A DNA stretch of 64,000 nucleotides from Actinomycetes bacterium (GCA_023460935.1 JAEWOI010000034.1:62001-126000); one strand, 5' to 3'; shown: positions 41,590 through 51,043, counted from the stretch's first letter. Notes: generated by a model from the sequence alone, not told the origin. A program made the numbers and translations.

Positions 41590-41662
41590 CTCCCCCGCCT
41601 GGACTCGAACCAGGAACCCTCTGATTAACAGTCAGATGCTCTGCCAATTGAGCTACAGGGGA
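41590..41662 (-). tRNA. tRNA-Asn (GTT)
   Basis: The minus strand gives a full cloverleaf with acceptor TCCCCTG paired to CGGGGGA, anticodon loop CTGTTAA (GUU) and T-loop TTCGAGT. The discriminator base is G, as expected for tRNA-Asn. No CCA is encoded. No integrase or duplicated end is seen beside it. Confidence 0.92.
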
Positions 41663-41697
41663 CCGCGCTTGGCGCGATCCCGTACGTTACCAGAACC

Positions 41698-42195
41698 TCA
41701 GCCGAGGTCATATTCGGAACGCAGCCGCTGCAGCTCCCCGGCCACGACCGGGTCGCCGTCCACTTCCTCCATGCGAACCCCCTTGCCAGGGGCCACCCGC
41801 CAGATCAGCGGGGCGCCGGGACGGCCGAGGTCGCGACGGGCGCTGATCACGGCAGACCGCCGCCCGCCGAGCTCCACCACCCGCAGGCAAGCGACGCTGG
41901 TGGTGACGCGCTCGTTGAAGAGCTCCGGCAGCCGACCGGTTTCGGTCAGTACCAGGCGGCCGGCCGCGCCGGAAGCCTCGGTCCAGCGCAGGCTCCCGTC
42001 GTCCTTGTCCCAGGACCCGCGCTCGATGTCGTGCCAGGCCAGCTCGCGCCAGCCGTCCTCGGCGCGGAAGACCAGCCGGTCGACCAGGCCCACCACCTGG
42101 GCGTCCGCCGTGCGACCGGCGGCGAGCACCCGCCCGCGGCCGACGATCCGGGCCAGTTCGGGGTCGTCGAGCCGGGTGCGCTTGAACAGGGCCAT
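41698..42195 (-). CDS. Conserved hypothetical actinobacterial protein
   Basis: A 165-residue protein starting MALFKRTRLDDPELARIVGR, with no signal peptide or membrane helix. A strand-rich core contains VVGLVDRLVFRAEDGWREL, then WHDIERGSWDKDDGSLRW, and TGRLPELFNERVTTSVAC, consistent with a small beta-barrel-like fold. I recognise it only as the kind of conserved gene often found near housekeeping loci in actinobacteria. It follows the NUDIX gene on the same strand. Confidence 0.65.
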   Translation of the reverse strand: MALFKRTRLDDPELARIVGRGRVLAAGRTADAQVVGLVDRLVFRAEDGWRELAWHDIERGSWDKDDGSLRWTEASGAAGRLVLTETGRLPELFNERVTTSVACLRVVELGGRRSAVISARRDLGRPGAPLIWRVAPGKGVRMEEVDGDPVVAGELQRLRSEYDLG

Positions 42196-42238
42196 GGCCC
42201 CATTGTGGCCGAGCCGCTGCGGCCCGGCCCGCCCAGCC

Positions 42239-42625
42239 TCACCCCGCGGCGAACACCAGCCGCCGGACGGCGGGCCAGTCCGGCTCGGCCCAGTCGAGCC
42301 AGGTCAGGCGTTCCCTTGCGAACCAGGCCACCACGTCGTGGTCGGTGGAGGTCACCGGTGGCTCACCGATCGCCCGGACGAAGTAGCAGGCGAGTGTCAC
42401 CGCCACGCCGTCGACGACCGTGGTGGTGCGGTCGAACAACTCGCCCACCTCCACCTCCACGTCCAGTTCCTCGGCCACCTCCCGCCCGAGGGCAGCCCTG
42501 GGCGCCTCGCCGTCCTCCAGCTTCCCGCCGGGGAACTCCCAGCGGCCGGCAGCCTGCAGCCCCGGCGCGCGCCGGCACGCCAGCACGCGGTCACCTTCGA
42601 AGAAGACCGCCGCCACGACTTCCAT
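42239..42625 (-). CDS. NUDIX hydrolase (MutT-like)
   Basis: A complete NUDIX box, GGKLEDGEAPRAALGREVAE continuing EL, fits G-x5-E-x7-R-E-x2-E-E. The N-terminus EVVAAVFFEGDRVLACRR followed by GRWEFPGG and 128 residues in total are typical of MutT-type 8-oxo-dGTP pyrophosphatases, which clean the nucleotide pool. ATG at 42625 is chosen because the upstream frame has no homology-like content. It starts 23 bp after the PLP-enzyme stop on the same strand. Confidence 0.85.
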   Translation of the reverse strand: MEVVAAVFFEGDRVLACRRAPGLQAAGRWEFPGGKLEDGEAPRAALGREVAEELDVEVEVGELFDRTTTVVDGVAVTLACYFVRAIGEPPVTSTDHDVVAWFARERLTWLDWAEPDWPAVRRLVFAAG

Positions 42626-42648
42626 GGGGCGAGTATCCACCACTGCGC

Positions 42649-44013
42649 TCAGCCGGCGGCGCGGCGCAGCGCAGCCAGCGTGGTGTCGATGTCGGAATCG
42701 GTGGTCGACCAGTTGCACAGCGCCACCCGCAGCACCGCCCGGTCGTGCCACCGGGACCCGCTGGTCCAGGCAGTTCCCTCCGCCAGCATCCTGCGCACCA
42801 CCTCCCGGGTGCGCTCATCGCTGCCGAAGCTCGCGCACACCTGGGTGAACACCACGTCGTTGAGCACCTCCGCGCCGGGGATCTCCGCGATCCCCTCCGC
42901 GATCCGGCGCGCGTGGCCGCAGTACCGCTCCACCAGTTCGGCCACCCCGGAGCGTCCCAGCGCGGCCAGGACGGCCCACACCGGCACCGCTCGCGCCCGC
43001 CGCGACATCTCCGGCACCCGGTCGAACGGGTCGCCACCGCCCTCGTCCTGGATCAGGTACTCGCCCCGCATTCCCATCGAGGCCCGCAGCGCGGCGTCGT
43101 CGCGCACGATCGCGATCCCGCAGTCGTACGGGACGTTCAGGGTCTTGTGCGCGTCGGTCGTCCAGGAGTCAGCGGCCTCGTAGCCGGCCACCAGGTGGCG
43201 CAGCCGGGGCGAGGCCGCGGCGAACAGGCCGAAGGCCCCGTCGACGTGCACCCAGGCGCCGGCGGCGTGCGCAGCGGCGATCGCAGGCCCGAAGTCGTCG
43301 AATGCGCCGGAGTGGACGTTGCCGGCCTGCAGGACGACCACCGTGGGCCGCCCGGCCTCACCGGCCAGCGCCTGCTCCAGCGCTGCCACGTCGATCCGGC
43401 CCTGGCCGTCCGCGGCCACCGGCTCGGCCCGGCCCAGGCCGGCGAAGCGCAGTGCCGAATCGATCGAGTCGTGGCGTTCCTGGCCGACGAGCACCCGCAC
43501 CCCAGGGGAGCCGGCGAGCCCGAGGGCGCCGACGTCCCACTCCGCAGCGCGCAGCACGGCGTCCCTCGCCGTCACCAGGCACGTCCAGTTCGACATCGTG
43601 GCGCCGGTGACCATGCCCACCCCGGCGCCAGCGGGCAGTCCCAGCAGGTCCAGCAGCCAGCGATCGGCCAGCAGCTCGACCGCCACCGTCCCGGGCGTCA
43701 CGGCTGCGAGCGCACTGTTCTGGTCCCAGGCCGAGGTGAGCCAGTCCGCGGCCAGGCCGGCGGGGTGGGTGCCGCCGATCACCATCCCGAACCAGCGCCC
43801 CGACGGCATCGCGGTCAGGCCCGGCTCAACCGCCGCCGCCAGCCGCTCGACCACCTCCGCAGCCGGGCTCGGCCCGGCCGGCAGCTCGGGCCCGAGCGCT
43901 GCGGTCACCTCCGCCACCGTCGCGCCGGGCGGCACCCGGCGCCCCGGAAGGGAGTCCAGCCATTCCCGCGCGTGGCGGTCGGCAGCGGTCAGCGCTTCGT
44001 GCAGCTCTTCCAT
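42649..44013 (-). CDS. PLP-dependent decarboxylase-family enzyme
   Basis: A 454-residue fold-type I enzyme of the group II decarboxylase family. GMVTGATMSNWTCLVTARD, HVDGAFGLFAAASPRLRHL and the PLP lysine in TTDAHKTLNVPYDCG are all present. Relatives act on aromatic amino acids, glutamate or cysteine sulfinate; many actinobacterial members are uncharacterised. ATG at 44013 with AGGAGGGG upstream is well supported. It lies between LigD and the NUDIX gene, all leftward. The substrate cannot be told. Confidence 0.85.
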   Translation of the reverse strand: MEELHEALTAADRHAREWLDSLPGRRVPPGATVAEVTAALGPELPAGPSPAAEVVERLAAAVEPGLTAMPSGRWFGMVIGGTHPAGLAADWLTSAWDQNSALAAVTPGTVAVELLADRWLLDLLGLPAGAGVGMVTGATMSNWTCLVTARDAVLRAAEWDVGALGLAGSPGVRVLVGQERHDSIDSALRFAGLGRAEPVAADGQGRIDVAALEQALAGEAGRPTVVVLQAGNVHSGAFDDFGPAIAAAHAAGAWVHVDGAFGLFAAASPRLRHLVAGYEAADSWTTDAHKTLNVPYDCGIAIVRDDAALRASMGMRGEYLIQDEGGGDPFDRVPEMSRRARAVPVWAVLAALGRSGVAELVERYCGHARRIAEGIAEIPGAEVLNDVVFTQVCASFGSDERTREVVRRMLAEGTAWTSGSRWHDRAVLRVALCNWSTTDSDIDTTLAALRRAAG

Positions 44014-44087
44014 CTGGCCCCTCCTGGTGGCTGCCCCATTCTGGCCGGGCCCGGACGAGCCGGGGCAGCGCGAGTTCTGCTTAGCCC

Positions 44088-46574
44088 CTACTCGGGCCGG
44101 ACGTCGGCGGCCGACAGCTCCGGGCGCCACCCGCGCCAGACCGGGTGCCGGAGCCGGCCCGTGGTCGTCCGTTCGGTGAAGAACACCTCGCCCACCAGGG
44201 TCGGTTCCACCCAGCGGGCGTCCCTCGCGTCCTCCCTCGGCACCTCGGCAAGCGGCGGGTCGGGGCGGGCCAGCGGGGCCAGCATGCCGGCGGCCTCGGC
44301 GAGCGCGGCGTCGCTGAAGCCCGAGCCCACCCGGCCGGCGTAGACGATCCGCTCCCCGTCGGGAATGCCGACCAGCAGCGCGCCCACCTTGCCGTCCCGG
44401 TTCCCCTTGCCTGGGCGCCAGCCGCCGACGACCACCGACTGGGTACGGCGGTGCTTGATCTTCAGCCAGGTGGCGGCCCGGCGGCCGGGCTGGTACACCG
44501 AGCCGCGCTTCTTGGCCACCACCCCCTCCAGGCGCAGCGCGAGGCTGGCCTCCAACGCCGCGGCCAGGTCGCCCTCGAACACCGGCGGCACCTGCACCCG
44601 TGAACCAGCCGGCGGCTGCAGCGCCTCCAGCAGGCCGCGGCGTTCCTCGTAGGGGCGGCGCAGCAGGGAGTTGCCGTCCAGTTCGAGCAGGTCGAACAGC
44701 AGCAGCTGGGCCGGGGCCTTGGCGGCGGCAGCGGCGATGTCGCCCGGCCGGGTCAGGTTGATCCGTGGCTGCAGCAGCCCGAAGCTGGGGGCACCGCCCG
44801 GGTCGAGCACCACGATCTCACCGTCCAGCACGGCGTGTTCGAGGCCGATCCGGGACAGCTCGGGCACCAGGTCGGGGTAGCGCGCGGTCTCGTCCCTGCC
44901 CTTCCGGCTGAGCAGCCGCACCACGCCGTCGGCGATGGCGACGACCACCCGCACCCCGTCCCACTTCATCTCGAAGGCCCACTCCTCCTCCCTGCCCAGG
45001 TCGGACGGGGCGGCGAGCGTGGCGAGCATGGGTTCGGGCGGCTCGGTGCCCCGCGAGGCGGCAGCAGGGGAGCGCTTCCGCTCCGGCTGTCGCAGCCCGT
45101 CCGGCTGCCCGGGTTGGGCCGGCTCTTCCGGCTCCAGCCGCATCCGGTGGATGAGCCAGTTCTCGCCGGTGCGGATGAGCGCGAACTTCGCCGGCTCGCC
45201 GCCCAACCCCCCGTCGGGGCGACCGTGCAGGACGGCGATCACCTCCTTGCCGTCGCGCCACTTCTCCAGCTCGTAGGTGCCGGCGTCCCAGATCGTGACC
45301 GTGCCGCCGCCGTACTCGCCGGCAGGGATCGTGCCCTCGAAGCTGCCGTAGTCGAGCGGGTGGTCCTCGGTCGGCACCGCCAGGTGGTTCTGCTTCGGGT
45401 CGGTGGGTGGCCCCTTCGGCACGGCCCAGCTCACCAGCACTCCGTCGTGCTCGAGCCGGAAGTCGTAGTGCAGCCTGCGGGCGTGGTGCTCCTGGATCAC
45501 GAACGAACGCCCGTCACTGCTCGCAGGAGCCTCGCTCGGCACCGGTTCGGGCGTCTTGCCGGGGTCGCGCATGCTGCGGTATCTGGCCAGCCGGTCGGCG
45601 GTGGCGCCGCCGTCCCCTGCGCTGCTGCGGCTCGAGCTGCCGGTCCGGCCGGACCCGGCGGCCGGCGACTCTCCGGGTTCGGGAGGGGGCGCCAGGGGTG
45701 CCAGCAGGTCGCCGTGCTCCCGCACCCGCTCCAGCACCTCGCCGAACTCCAGGTGCCGCAGCCCCGGGTCGGCCAGCTCCTCCCAGGTGCGCGGTGCTGC
45801 CACGGTCGGCCGCGGGCGCCCGCGCAGGGAGTACGGCGTGATCGTGGTCTTGTTGCCGTTGTTCTGGCTCCAGTCGAGGAACACTTTCCCGCCGCGGTCG
45901 GCGCGCCGCATCACCGCGGTCACGCGGTCGGGGTGCTCTGCCTGCAGCGACCGGGCCAGTTCGCGGGCGAGGTCGGAGGCCTGCGCCGGGCTGAGCCCGC
46001 CGTCGAGCTGGGCGTAGAGGTGGATGCCCTTGCTGCCGGAGGTCACAGGGAAGGTCTCCAGCCCCGCGCCCCCGAGCACCTCGCGCACCCAGCCGGCCAC
46101 CTCCGCGCACTCGGCCAGCGTTACGCCCTCGCCGGGGTCGAGGTCGAGCACCAGGCGGTCCGGAGGTCGAGGGATGCCGTCGGCCGCGAACCGCCACTGC
46201 GGCACGTGCAGCTCGAGCGCAGCCAGCTGCGCCAGCCAAACCAGCGTCGCCAGGTCCTCGGCCAGCGGGTACTCGTTGGTGCCGTCGGAGTGCTCGATCG
46301 GGAACCGCCGCACCCAGTCGGGAGTGCCCTTGGGCAGGTTCTTGGCGAAGAACACGTTCGGCTTGTCGCCGGCGACGCCCACGCCGTCCGGCCAGCGCTT
46401 GCGGGTGATCGGGCGCATCCTCAGGTGCGGCAGCAGCACCTCACCGATCTCGGCGTAGTAGGCGATCACCTCGCCCTTGGTGGTGCCGGTCTCCGGGTAG
46501 AGCACCTTGTCCAGGTTGGTCACGGCGAGCGTGCGCCCGGAGATGCTGACCTGCTGGCTCTCCGCTGCGGGCAT
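44088..46574 (-). CDS. ligD: Multidomain NHEJ ATP-dependent DNA ligase LigD
   Basis: The order is polymerase, phosphoesterase, ligase, as in mycobacterial LigD. The primase-like polymerase covers about residues 1-300 (LVLDLDPGEG and DWSQNNGNKTTITPYS). The 3'-phosphoesterase covers 355-490 (FVIQEHHARRLHYDFRLEHD). The ligase covers 515-828, with the adenylated lysine in FEMKWDGVR and the C-terminal OB-fold. With Ku it repairs double-strand breaks by end joining. No Ku gene is in the window. ATG at 46574 is preferred; another ATG lies three codons upstream. A Sir2 gene precedes it on the same strand. Confidence 0.95.
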   Translation of the reverse strand: MPAAESQQVSISGRTLAVTNLDKVLYPETGTTKGEVIAYYAEIGEVLLPHLRMRPITRKRWPDGVGVAGDKPNVFFAKNLPKGTPDWVRRFPIEHSDGTNEYPLAEDLATLVWLAQLAALELHVPQWRFAADGIPRPPDRLVLDLDPGEGVTLAECAEVAGWVREVLGGAGLETFPVTSGSKGIHLYAQLDGGLSPAQASDLARELARSLQAEHPDRVTAVMRRADRGGKVFLDWSQNNGNKTTITPYSLRGRPRPTVAAPRTWEELADPGLRHLEFGEVLERVREHGDLLAPLAPPPEPGESPAAGSGRTGSSSRSSAGDGGATADRLARYRSMRDPGKTPEPVPSEAPASSDGRSFVIQEHHARRLHYDFRLEHDGVLVSWAVPKGPPTDPKQNHLAVPTEDHPLDYGSFEGTIPAGEYGGGTVTIWDAGTYELEKWRDGKEVIAVLHGRPDGGLGGEPAKFALIRTGENWLIHRMRLEPEEPAQPGQPDGLRQPERKRSPAAASRGTEPPEPMLATLAAPSDLGREEEWAFEMKWDGVRVVVAIADGVVRLLSRKGRDETARYPDLVPELSRIGLEHAVLDGEIVVLDPGGAPSFGLLQPRINLTRPGDIAAAAAKAPAQLLLFDLLELDGNSLLRRPYEERRGLLEALQPPAGSRVQVPPVFEGDLAAALEASLALRLEGVVAKKRGSVYQPGRRAATWLKIKHRRTQSVVVGGWRPGKGNRDGKVGALLVGIPDGERIVYAGRVGSGFSDAALAEAAGMLAPLARPDPPLAEVPREDARDARWVEPTLVGEVFFTERTTTGRLRHPVWRGWRPELSAADVRPE

Positions 46575-46669
46575 GGCCGCCATCCTGCCCCACCGTTGCG
46601 GCCCGGGCCAGACTCAGCCGCCCGCACGTTGAGCCCGAACCCCGTGCGCGGACGGGCCGGCCAGCGGGC

Positions 46670-47389
46670 TCAGGGGACGGCAGCACCCAGCGCTGCACCG
46701 ATCGGCTCGTGCAGCACCAGCGTGGCCAGGTGGTCGAAAGGCGTCGGTTCACGGTTGATCAGCACTAGCTGGTCCCCGCCGAACAGCCGCACCAGGCCGG
46801 CCGCCGGGTACACCACCAGCGAGGTGCCGCCGACCACAAGGGTGTCCGCCGCCGCGATGTGCTGCACCGCCGTGGCAACCACCTGCGGGTCCAGGGCCTC
46901 CTCGTAGAGGACGACCTCCGGCTTGATGGTCGAGCCGCACTCGCAGGTCGGCACCCCGGGCCGGGCCAGGATGGCGTCGAGGCCGTGGCTGCGCCCGCAG
47001 CCGAGGCACCGGTTGCGGTGCACGCTGCCGTGCAGCTCAAGGACGGTCCGCGAGCCGGCTGCCTGGTGCAGGCCGTCGATGTTCTGGGTGACCACGGCGG
47101 TCAGCCGTCCGGCCGCCTCCAGCCTCGCCAGCGCAAGGTGCGCTGCGTTCGGGCGGGCGTCCGGGTGCAGCAGGTGCGTGCGGTAGTGGTCGAAGAAGTC
47201 GGCGGGGTGGGACCTGAAGAAGCTGTGGCTGAGCACCTCTTCCGGCGGGTGGCTGGTGCCGGTGTCGCGGTTGTACAGCCCGCCGCCGGAGCGGAAGTCG
47301 GGCAGGCCGCTCTCCGTTGACACCCCGGCACCGCCGAAGAACACGATCCGCCGGCCACGCTGCAGCAGCTCACTCAGCTGGTTGCCCAC
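46670..47389 (-). CDS. Sir2-family NAD-dependent protein deacylase
   Basis: 239 residues with GAGVSTESGLPDFRS, TQNIDGLHQ, the catalytic His in LELHGSVHRN, and the zinc ribbon CLGC...CEC. This is a bacterial sirtuin of the CobB type, removing acyl groups from lysines such as those of acetyl-CoA synthetase, using NAD+. The zinc ribbon is a little short but all four cysteines are present. It is upstream of ligD with a gap of about 95 bp. In this window the other NAD-linked candidate is the TIR protein, but they are far apart. Confidence 0.92.
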   Translation of the reverse strand: MGNQLSELLQRGRRIVFFGGAGVSTESGLPDFRSGGGLYNRDTGTSHPPEEVLSHSFFRSHPADFFDHYRTHLLHPDARPNAAHLALARLEAAGRLTAVVTQNIDGLHQAAGSRTVLELHGSVHRNRCLGCGRSHGLDAILARPGVPTCECGSTIKPEVVLYEEALDPQVVATAVQHIAAADTLVVGGTSLVVYPAAGLVRLFGGDQLVLINREPTPFDHLATLVLHEPIGAALGAAVP

Positions 47390-47408
47390 CCCGGCAGCCT
47401 AAGCCCGC

Positions 47409-48332
47409 TCACCGCTCGTTGTTGCGGACGGCAGCCAGCCGGCCAAGCACCGTGAGGGCGTCGACCAGCCGGGACGGGTGCCGCGCGGCCACCTCCCCAC
47501 CCGGCACCGCCCGCGTGTTCCCGGTGGCTCCCGGCAGCAGCCGGTTGGCCACCTGCATCAGCCTCGTGGTCAGGCCGGGGGCGACGCCCCGCACCCGGAT
47601 CGCCAGCCAGGTGAGCGGGGTCAGCACCACCATCGGCGAACCGCGCAGCACCCCGCGCACGATCCGCTCGGCGGCGCGGTCGGCGTCCATCGAGAGCAGC
47701 GGCAGCGAAGCGGCAACCGAGAACCAGGAGCGCTCGGCCGCGGAGTCGCCGACGAACAGCGCCTGGTCGTGGGAGCCGGTGCGCATCAGGCCCGGCACGA
47801 TCGTGGTCGCGGTCACCCCCGTGCCGGCCAGCGCCGCGGCCAGGCCGTCGGAGAAGCCGACCGCGCCGAACTTGGCCGTGCAGTACGGCAGCAGGTGCGG
47901 AGCCGACACCATGCCCCCGATCGAGGTCACCGTGCCGATCCGGCCGAGCCGGCGCTGCCGCATGCCGGGCTCCACCAGCCGGGCCACGTTGAGCGGGCCC
48001 TTCAGCATGATGTCGATCGCGGTGTCGAAGTGCTCGAAGGTGACATCCTCGGCGGGGCCCACCTGGATCACCCCGGCCACTGTTATGGCCACCTCCACCG
48101 GGCCGAGGAGCTCGGTGACCTCGGCCAACCAGCGGCCCACGGCCTCCCGGTCGGTCACGTCGCAGGCGGTGGTGTGCACTCCCGGACCCAGCCACAGCCG
48201 GGCCCGGTGCAGCTCCGCCTCGTCGCGCGCGCAGATGCCCACCCGGAAGCCGCGGCGCAGCAGCTGGCGCGCGATCAGCAGCCCCAGGCCCCTGGAGCCT
48301 CCGGCCACCACGGCCACTCTCGCAGTCGTCAT
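47409..48332 (-). CDS. Short-chain dehydrogenase/reductase
   Basis: A 307-residue classical SDR: the cofactor motif is AGGSRGLGLLIARQL, the active-site Ser is in VTSIGGMV, and YCTAKFG gives Tyr-x3-Lys. A C-terminal extension of about 70 residues (LTWLAIRVRGVAPGLTTRLM and beyond) is longer than usual and partly hydrophobic, as in membrane-associated lipid-metabolism SDRs. The substrate is unknown. It is leftward, 19 bp before the Sir2 start, so the two may share a transcript. Confidence 0.88.
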   Translation of the reverse strand: MTTARVAVVAGGSRGLGLLIARQLLRRGFRVGICARDEAELHRARLWLGPGVHTTACDVTDREAVGRWLAEVTELLGPVEVAITVAGVIQVGPAEDVTFEHFDTAIDIMLKGPLNVARLVEPGMRQRRLGRIGTVTSIGGMVSAPHLLPYCTAKFGAVGFSDGLAAALAGTGVTATTIVPGLMRTGSHDQALFVGDSAAERSWFSVAASLPLLSMDADRAAERIVRGVLRGSPMVVLTPLTWLAIRVRGVAPGLTTRLMQVANRLLPGATGNTRAVPGGEVAARHPSRLVDALTVLGRLAAVRNNER

Positions 48333-48419
48333 GCCTGCCGAGCCTAGGCGGGCGCTGTGGCCGGCCTGAAGGGTAGATCTACCGGGTTTCGACCGCCCGG
48401 AACCTGCTGGAATGGCGGG

Positions 48420-49073
48420 TCAGGCCGGCCTGGCGCGGCGGGCGAGCGCCTCCGCCACGGTGGCGCGCAGCACCGGGTCGACGACGAGCCCGGCAGCGGT
48501 GCGGACGCCGGCTGCCGGGGCGGGCAGGCCCTGGACGGCCGCGGCGATCTCGGCCTTCGCCGCGCCGTCGTGCTGGGTTCCGGTGTCGACCACCAGGTCG
48601 TAGGCAGAAGGCTCGGCCCACCCGGCGTTGTAGAACAGCCGGACGAAGCGCTCGCGCAGCTCGTCGTCGGCGCGGATCAGCCCGGCGGCCTCGGCTGTGC
48701 TGATCTGGTCCCGCCTGGCGATCCGCTCGGCCCGCAACTCGTCCGGTGCCATCACGAACACGTTCAGGACATCGGCCATGCCCTGCAGCACCTTGAAGCC
48801 ACCGCGACCGAGGATCACCACGTCGCCGCGGGCAGCGATCGCCTCGATCGTCTGGTTCATCATCCTGATCGTCTCGGCGCTGTCGGTGTTGAACAGCTCG
48901 CGGAGCTTCGGCTTTCGGTTGTAGATGACGTCGAGCCGCGTCAGCCCGTACTGCCGGATCACCCCGTTGATCAGAGCCTTGTCCGCGAAGGCGTAGCCCA
49001 GGTCCCTGGCCAGCGCCCTGGCGATCCGCCCGCCATGGCTGCCCAGCTGGCGGGAGATGGTGAGAACGGCCAT
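48420..49073 (-). CDS. Cytidylate kinase-like family protein
   Basis: 217 residues starting MAVLTISRQLGSHGGRIARA, the modified P-loop of the cytidylate-kinase-like family (AAK6-type). It continues LGYAFADKALINGVIRQYG, DVVILGRGGFKVLQG and LRAERIARRDQI. These proteins differ from true Cmk and the substrate is generally not established. CAGGAGGTAG precedes the ATG at 49073, a strong ribosome site. Confidence 0.82.
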   Translation of the reverse strand: MAVLTISRQLGSHGGRIARALARDLGYAFADKALINGVIRQYGLTRLDVIYNRKPKLRELFNTDSAETIRMMNQTIEAIAARGDVVILGRGGFKVLQGMADVLNVFVMAPDELRAERIARRDQISTAEAAGLIRADDELRERFVRLFYNAGWAEPSAYDLVVDTGTQHDGAAKAEIAAAVQGLPAPAAGVRTAAGLVVDPVLRATVAEALARRARPA

Positions 49074-49184
49074 GGCTACCTCCTGGCGATCGCGGCACGT
49101 CCCGGCACGAGGTCGGGCGTATATGTCAGAACAATAACGCACTGGAGCGACGGCGGGCAGCCTTTCGGGCCGGGATCCCAGCGC

Positions 49185-49994
49185 TCAGGCGAGCAGCTCG
49201 AAGACCGTGTGGCCGACCCCGTCGGCGTCGTTGTCCGGCACCACGGGGAAGCCGGCGGCCAGCAGGCTGCGGTGGGCGTTGGCCACGACGAAGCCGCGCC
49301 CGGCCCAGGTGAGCATGGCCAGGTCGTTCGGCATGTCGCCGAAGGCCACCACGTCTGCGGCGCCGACGCCGAGCTCGCCGCACAGCAGCTCCAGCGTGGA
49401 GGCCTTGGTGACGCCGGGAGCGGTGAGTTCCAGCAGCCCGTAGGAGTCGGTGAGCAGGCCGTGCGTCGGGGTCAGCCGGTCGCCGACCACGCCCGTGGCC
49501 AGGTCGCCGAGCCGGTCGGAGTCCAGGTCGGGGTGGAAGCCGAGCAGCTTGATCACCGGTCCCAGCCCTTCGGCCAGTTCTGCCAGCGGCGCGACCAGCA
49601 CCCCCGGCGCGCCGCGCTGCCGGGACGGCGAGCCGGGCTCGCACCCGAAGCCGGCCGGGGTCTCGAACCCGAAGCTGATGCCGGGAATCGCCACCCGCAG
49701 GTCGGCCGCGACGGCCAGCGCCGTGCCGGCATCCAGCGGGAAGCTGCGCACCACCGTCCGGGTGGCCAGGTCGAACACCGCTGCGCCGTTGCTGACGATC
49801 ACCTGGGAGTGCGCCTCGGCCAGGCCGTCCAGGACGTCCAGCCACCGCACCGGACGGCCGGTGGCCACGACGAACGGGACGCCGAGTTCCGCCGCCCGTC
49901 GGGCTGCGCCCAGGTTGACCTCCGAGACCGTGCGGTCGGACCGCAGGAAGGTGCCGTCGAGGTCGGTGGCGATCAGCCGCGGCCGGGACCTCAC
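49185..49994 (-). CDS. HAD-superfamily Cof-type phosphatase (second in window)
   Basis: 269 residues with ATDLDGTFL, VVATGRPVRW, the Lys in GVTKASTLELL and FGDMPNDLAMLTWAGRG, plus a C2 cap. GTG at 49994 overlaps the stop of the Ser/Pro-tailed protein gene (GTGA at 49991-49994), so translation is coupled. It is a paralogue in fold, though not closely in sequence, of the HAD protein at 17131-17976. Substrate unknown. Confidence 0.87.
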   Translation of the reverse strand: MRSRPRLIATDLDGTFLRSDRTVSEVNLGAARRAAELGVPFVVATGRPVRWLDVLDGLAEAHSQVIVSNGAAVFDLATRTVVRSFPLDAGTALAVAADLRVAIPGISFGFETPAGFGCEPGSPSRQRGAPGVLVAPLAELAEGLGPVIKLLGFHPDLDSDRLGDLATGVVGDRLTPTHGLLTDSYGLLELTAPGVTKASTLELLCGELGVGAADVVAFGDMPNDLAMLTWAGRGFVVANAHRSLLAAGFPVVPDNDADGVGHTVFELLA

Positions 49995-50872
49995 AGCCGG
50001 GAGTTCGGCGTGGGCGAACCCGCCGGTCCGGACGGGGAGACCGTCCCGGGGGAGGGCGAGGCCGAGGCCGTGGACGGCGAGGCCGAGCCGGGGCTCGGCG
50101 ACGGGGAGGCCGAGCCGGGGGAGGGCGACTGCGGTGATGGCGAGGCCGAATCCGGTGACGGCGAGGAGGACTGGGGCGAGCCGGAGGCGCTGTCGGGCAC
50201 CGGCGGCGGCGGGCTCACCGGAGGGGCCTGCTGGAAGATCAGGATCGCGATCAGCACGGCCAGCGCCGCCAGCAGCACCATCAACAGCCAGGAAGCGAGG
50301 ATGGACAGCCACCCCGCGCGGTCGTGGCGTCCCGGCCACGGCAGGGGCCACAGCCGGGCCAGGCCGGGCCGCACCCGGTCGATCCAGTGCAACTGGTAGT
50401 CGGGGCCCGAGGGACGGCCCTGCAGCGGCACCGTGGACAGGTCGATCGCGGCCAGGATCCGGGAGGCCTCCAGCGCCGCGGCGGGGGTGGCGTCATAGGC
50501 CAGCGCAACCCAGGGGGTGGCCGGCAGGTCCTCGCCGATGGTCGGGTCGTCGGTGTCCCTGCGGAAGCGGTTGCCAAGGCGGCCGTCGGCCTGGCCGTGG
50601 CCGCCGCGGGCCAGGACGGTGTCGATGTGCAGCTGGTTGATCGCGCCGGCGAACCGGTCCCGCGCGCCGGCGTCGGCGGTAGCGCCCTCCGACAGCAGCA
50701 GCACCACGGCCGGGGTGCTGGAGTGGTCGTGGCCGACGTAGGCCACTCCAGACGGCGCGGCCACCAGGCGGGCGTCCAGCCAGAAGTCACCGACCTTCGG
50801 CGGGTCAGAGGGCAGCAGCGGCGACAGCGGCGGCGGTTGCTGGCCGGCCTCCGGTGGTGGCGGTGTGCTCAT
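49991..50872 (-). CDS. Membrane protein with Ser/Pro-rich C-terminal tail, unknown
   Basis: ATG at 50872 gives 293 residues. An N-terminal Pro-rich start (STPPPPEAGQQPPPLSPL) leads into a soluble domain with VAYVGHDHSSTPAVVLLLSE. One strong membrane helix lies near residues 190-212 (LLMVLLAALAVLIAILIF). The rest is a tail of SPSPDSASPSP-type repeats, a low-complexity wall-spanning linker. The topology would put the soluble domain in the cytosol and the tail outside. It diverges from the MoxR operon, and the HAD gene overlaps its stop. Confidence 0.7.
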   Translation of the reverse strand: MSTPPPPEAGQQPPPLSPLLPSDPPKVGDFWLDARLVAAPSGVAYVGHDHSSTPAVVLLLSEGATADAGARDRFAGAINQLHIDTVLARGGHGQADGRLGNRFRRDTDDPTIGEDLPATPWVALAYDATPAAALEASRILAAIDLSTVPLQGRPSGPDYQLHWIDRVRPGLARLWPLPWPGRHDRAGWLSILASWLLMVLLAALAVLIAILIFQQAPPVSPPPPVPDSASGSPQSSSPSPDSASPSPQSPSPGSASPSPSPGSASPSTASASPSPGTVSPSGPAGSPTPNSRL

Positions 50873-51043
50873 CTGGTCCCATCGGTACGCGGGTCGCCCC
50901 GCGGTCACCCATTGTGCCGCACCACCGGAACGGCGCGGCCTGACCGCGGCGCGGCCGGTCGCGCCGCACAGGAGACCCACAGCGCCAGCCGGTATCGTTG
51001 GTCAGCGCCCCGGCGTCCAGACCGCGACCAGCAGGAGAACCGC

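Noticed and set aside
50030..50200. Tandem DNA repeat or regulatory array in GAGGCCGAG-type sequence
   Set aside because: It encodes the Ser/Pro/Ala-rich tail of the membrane protein in frame; low complexity at protein level explains it.
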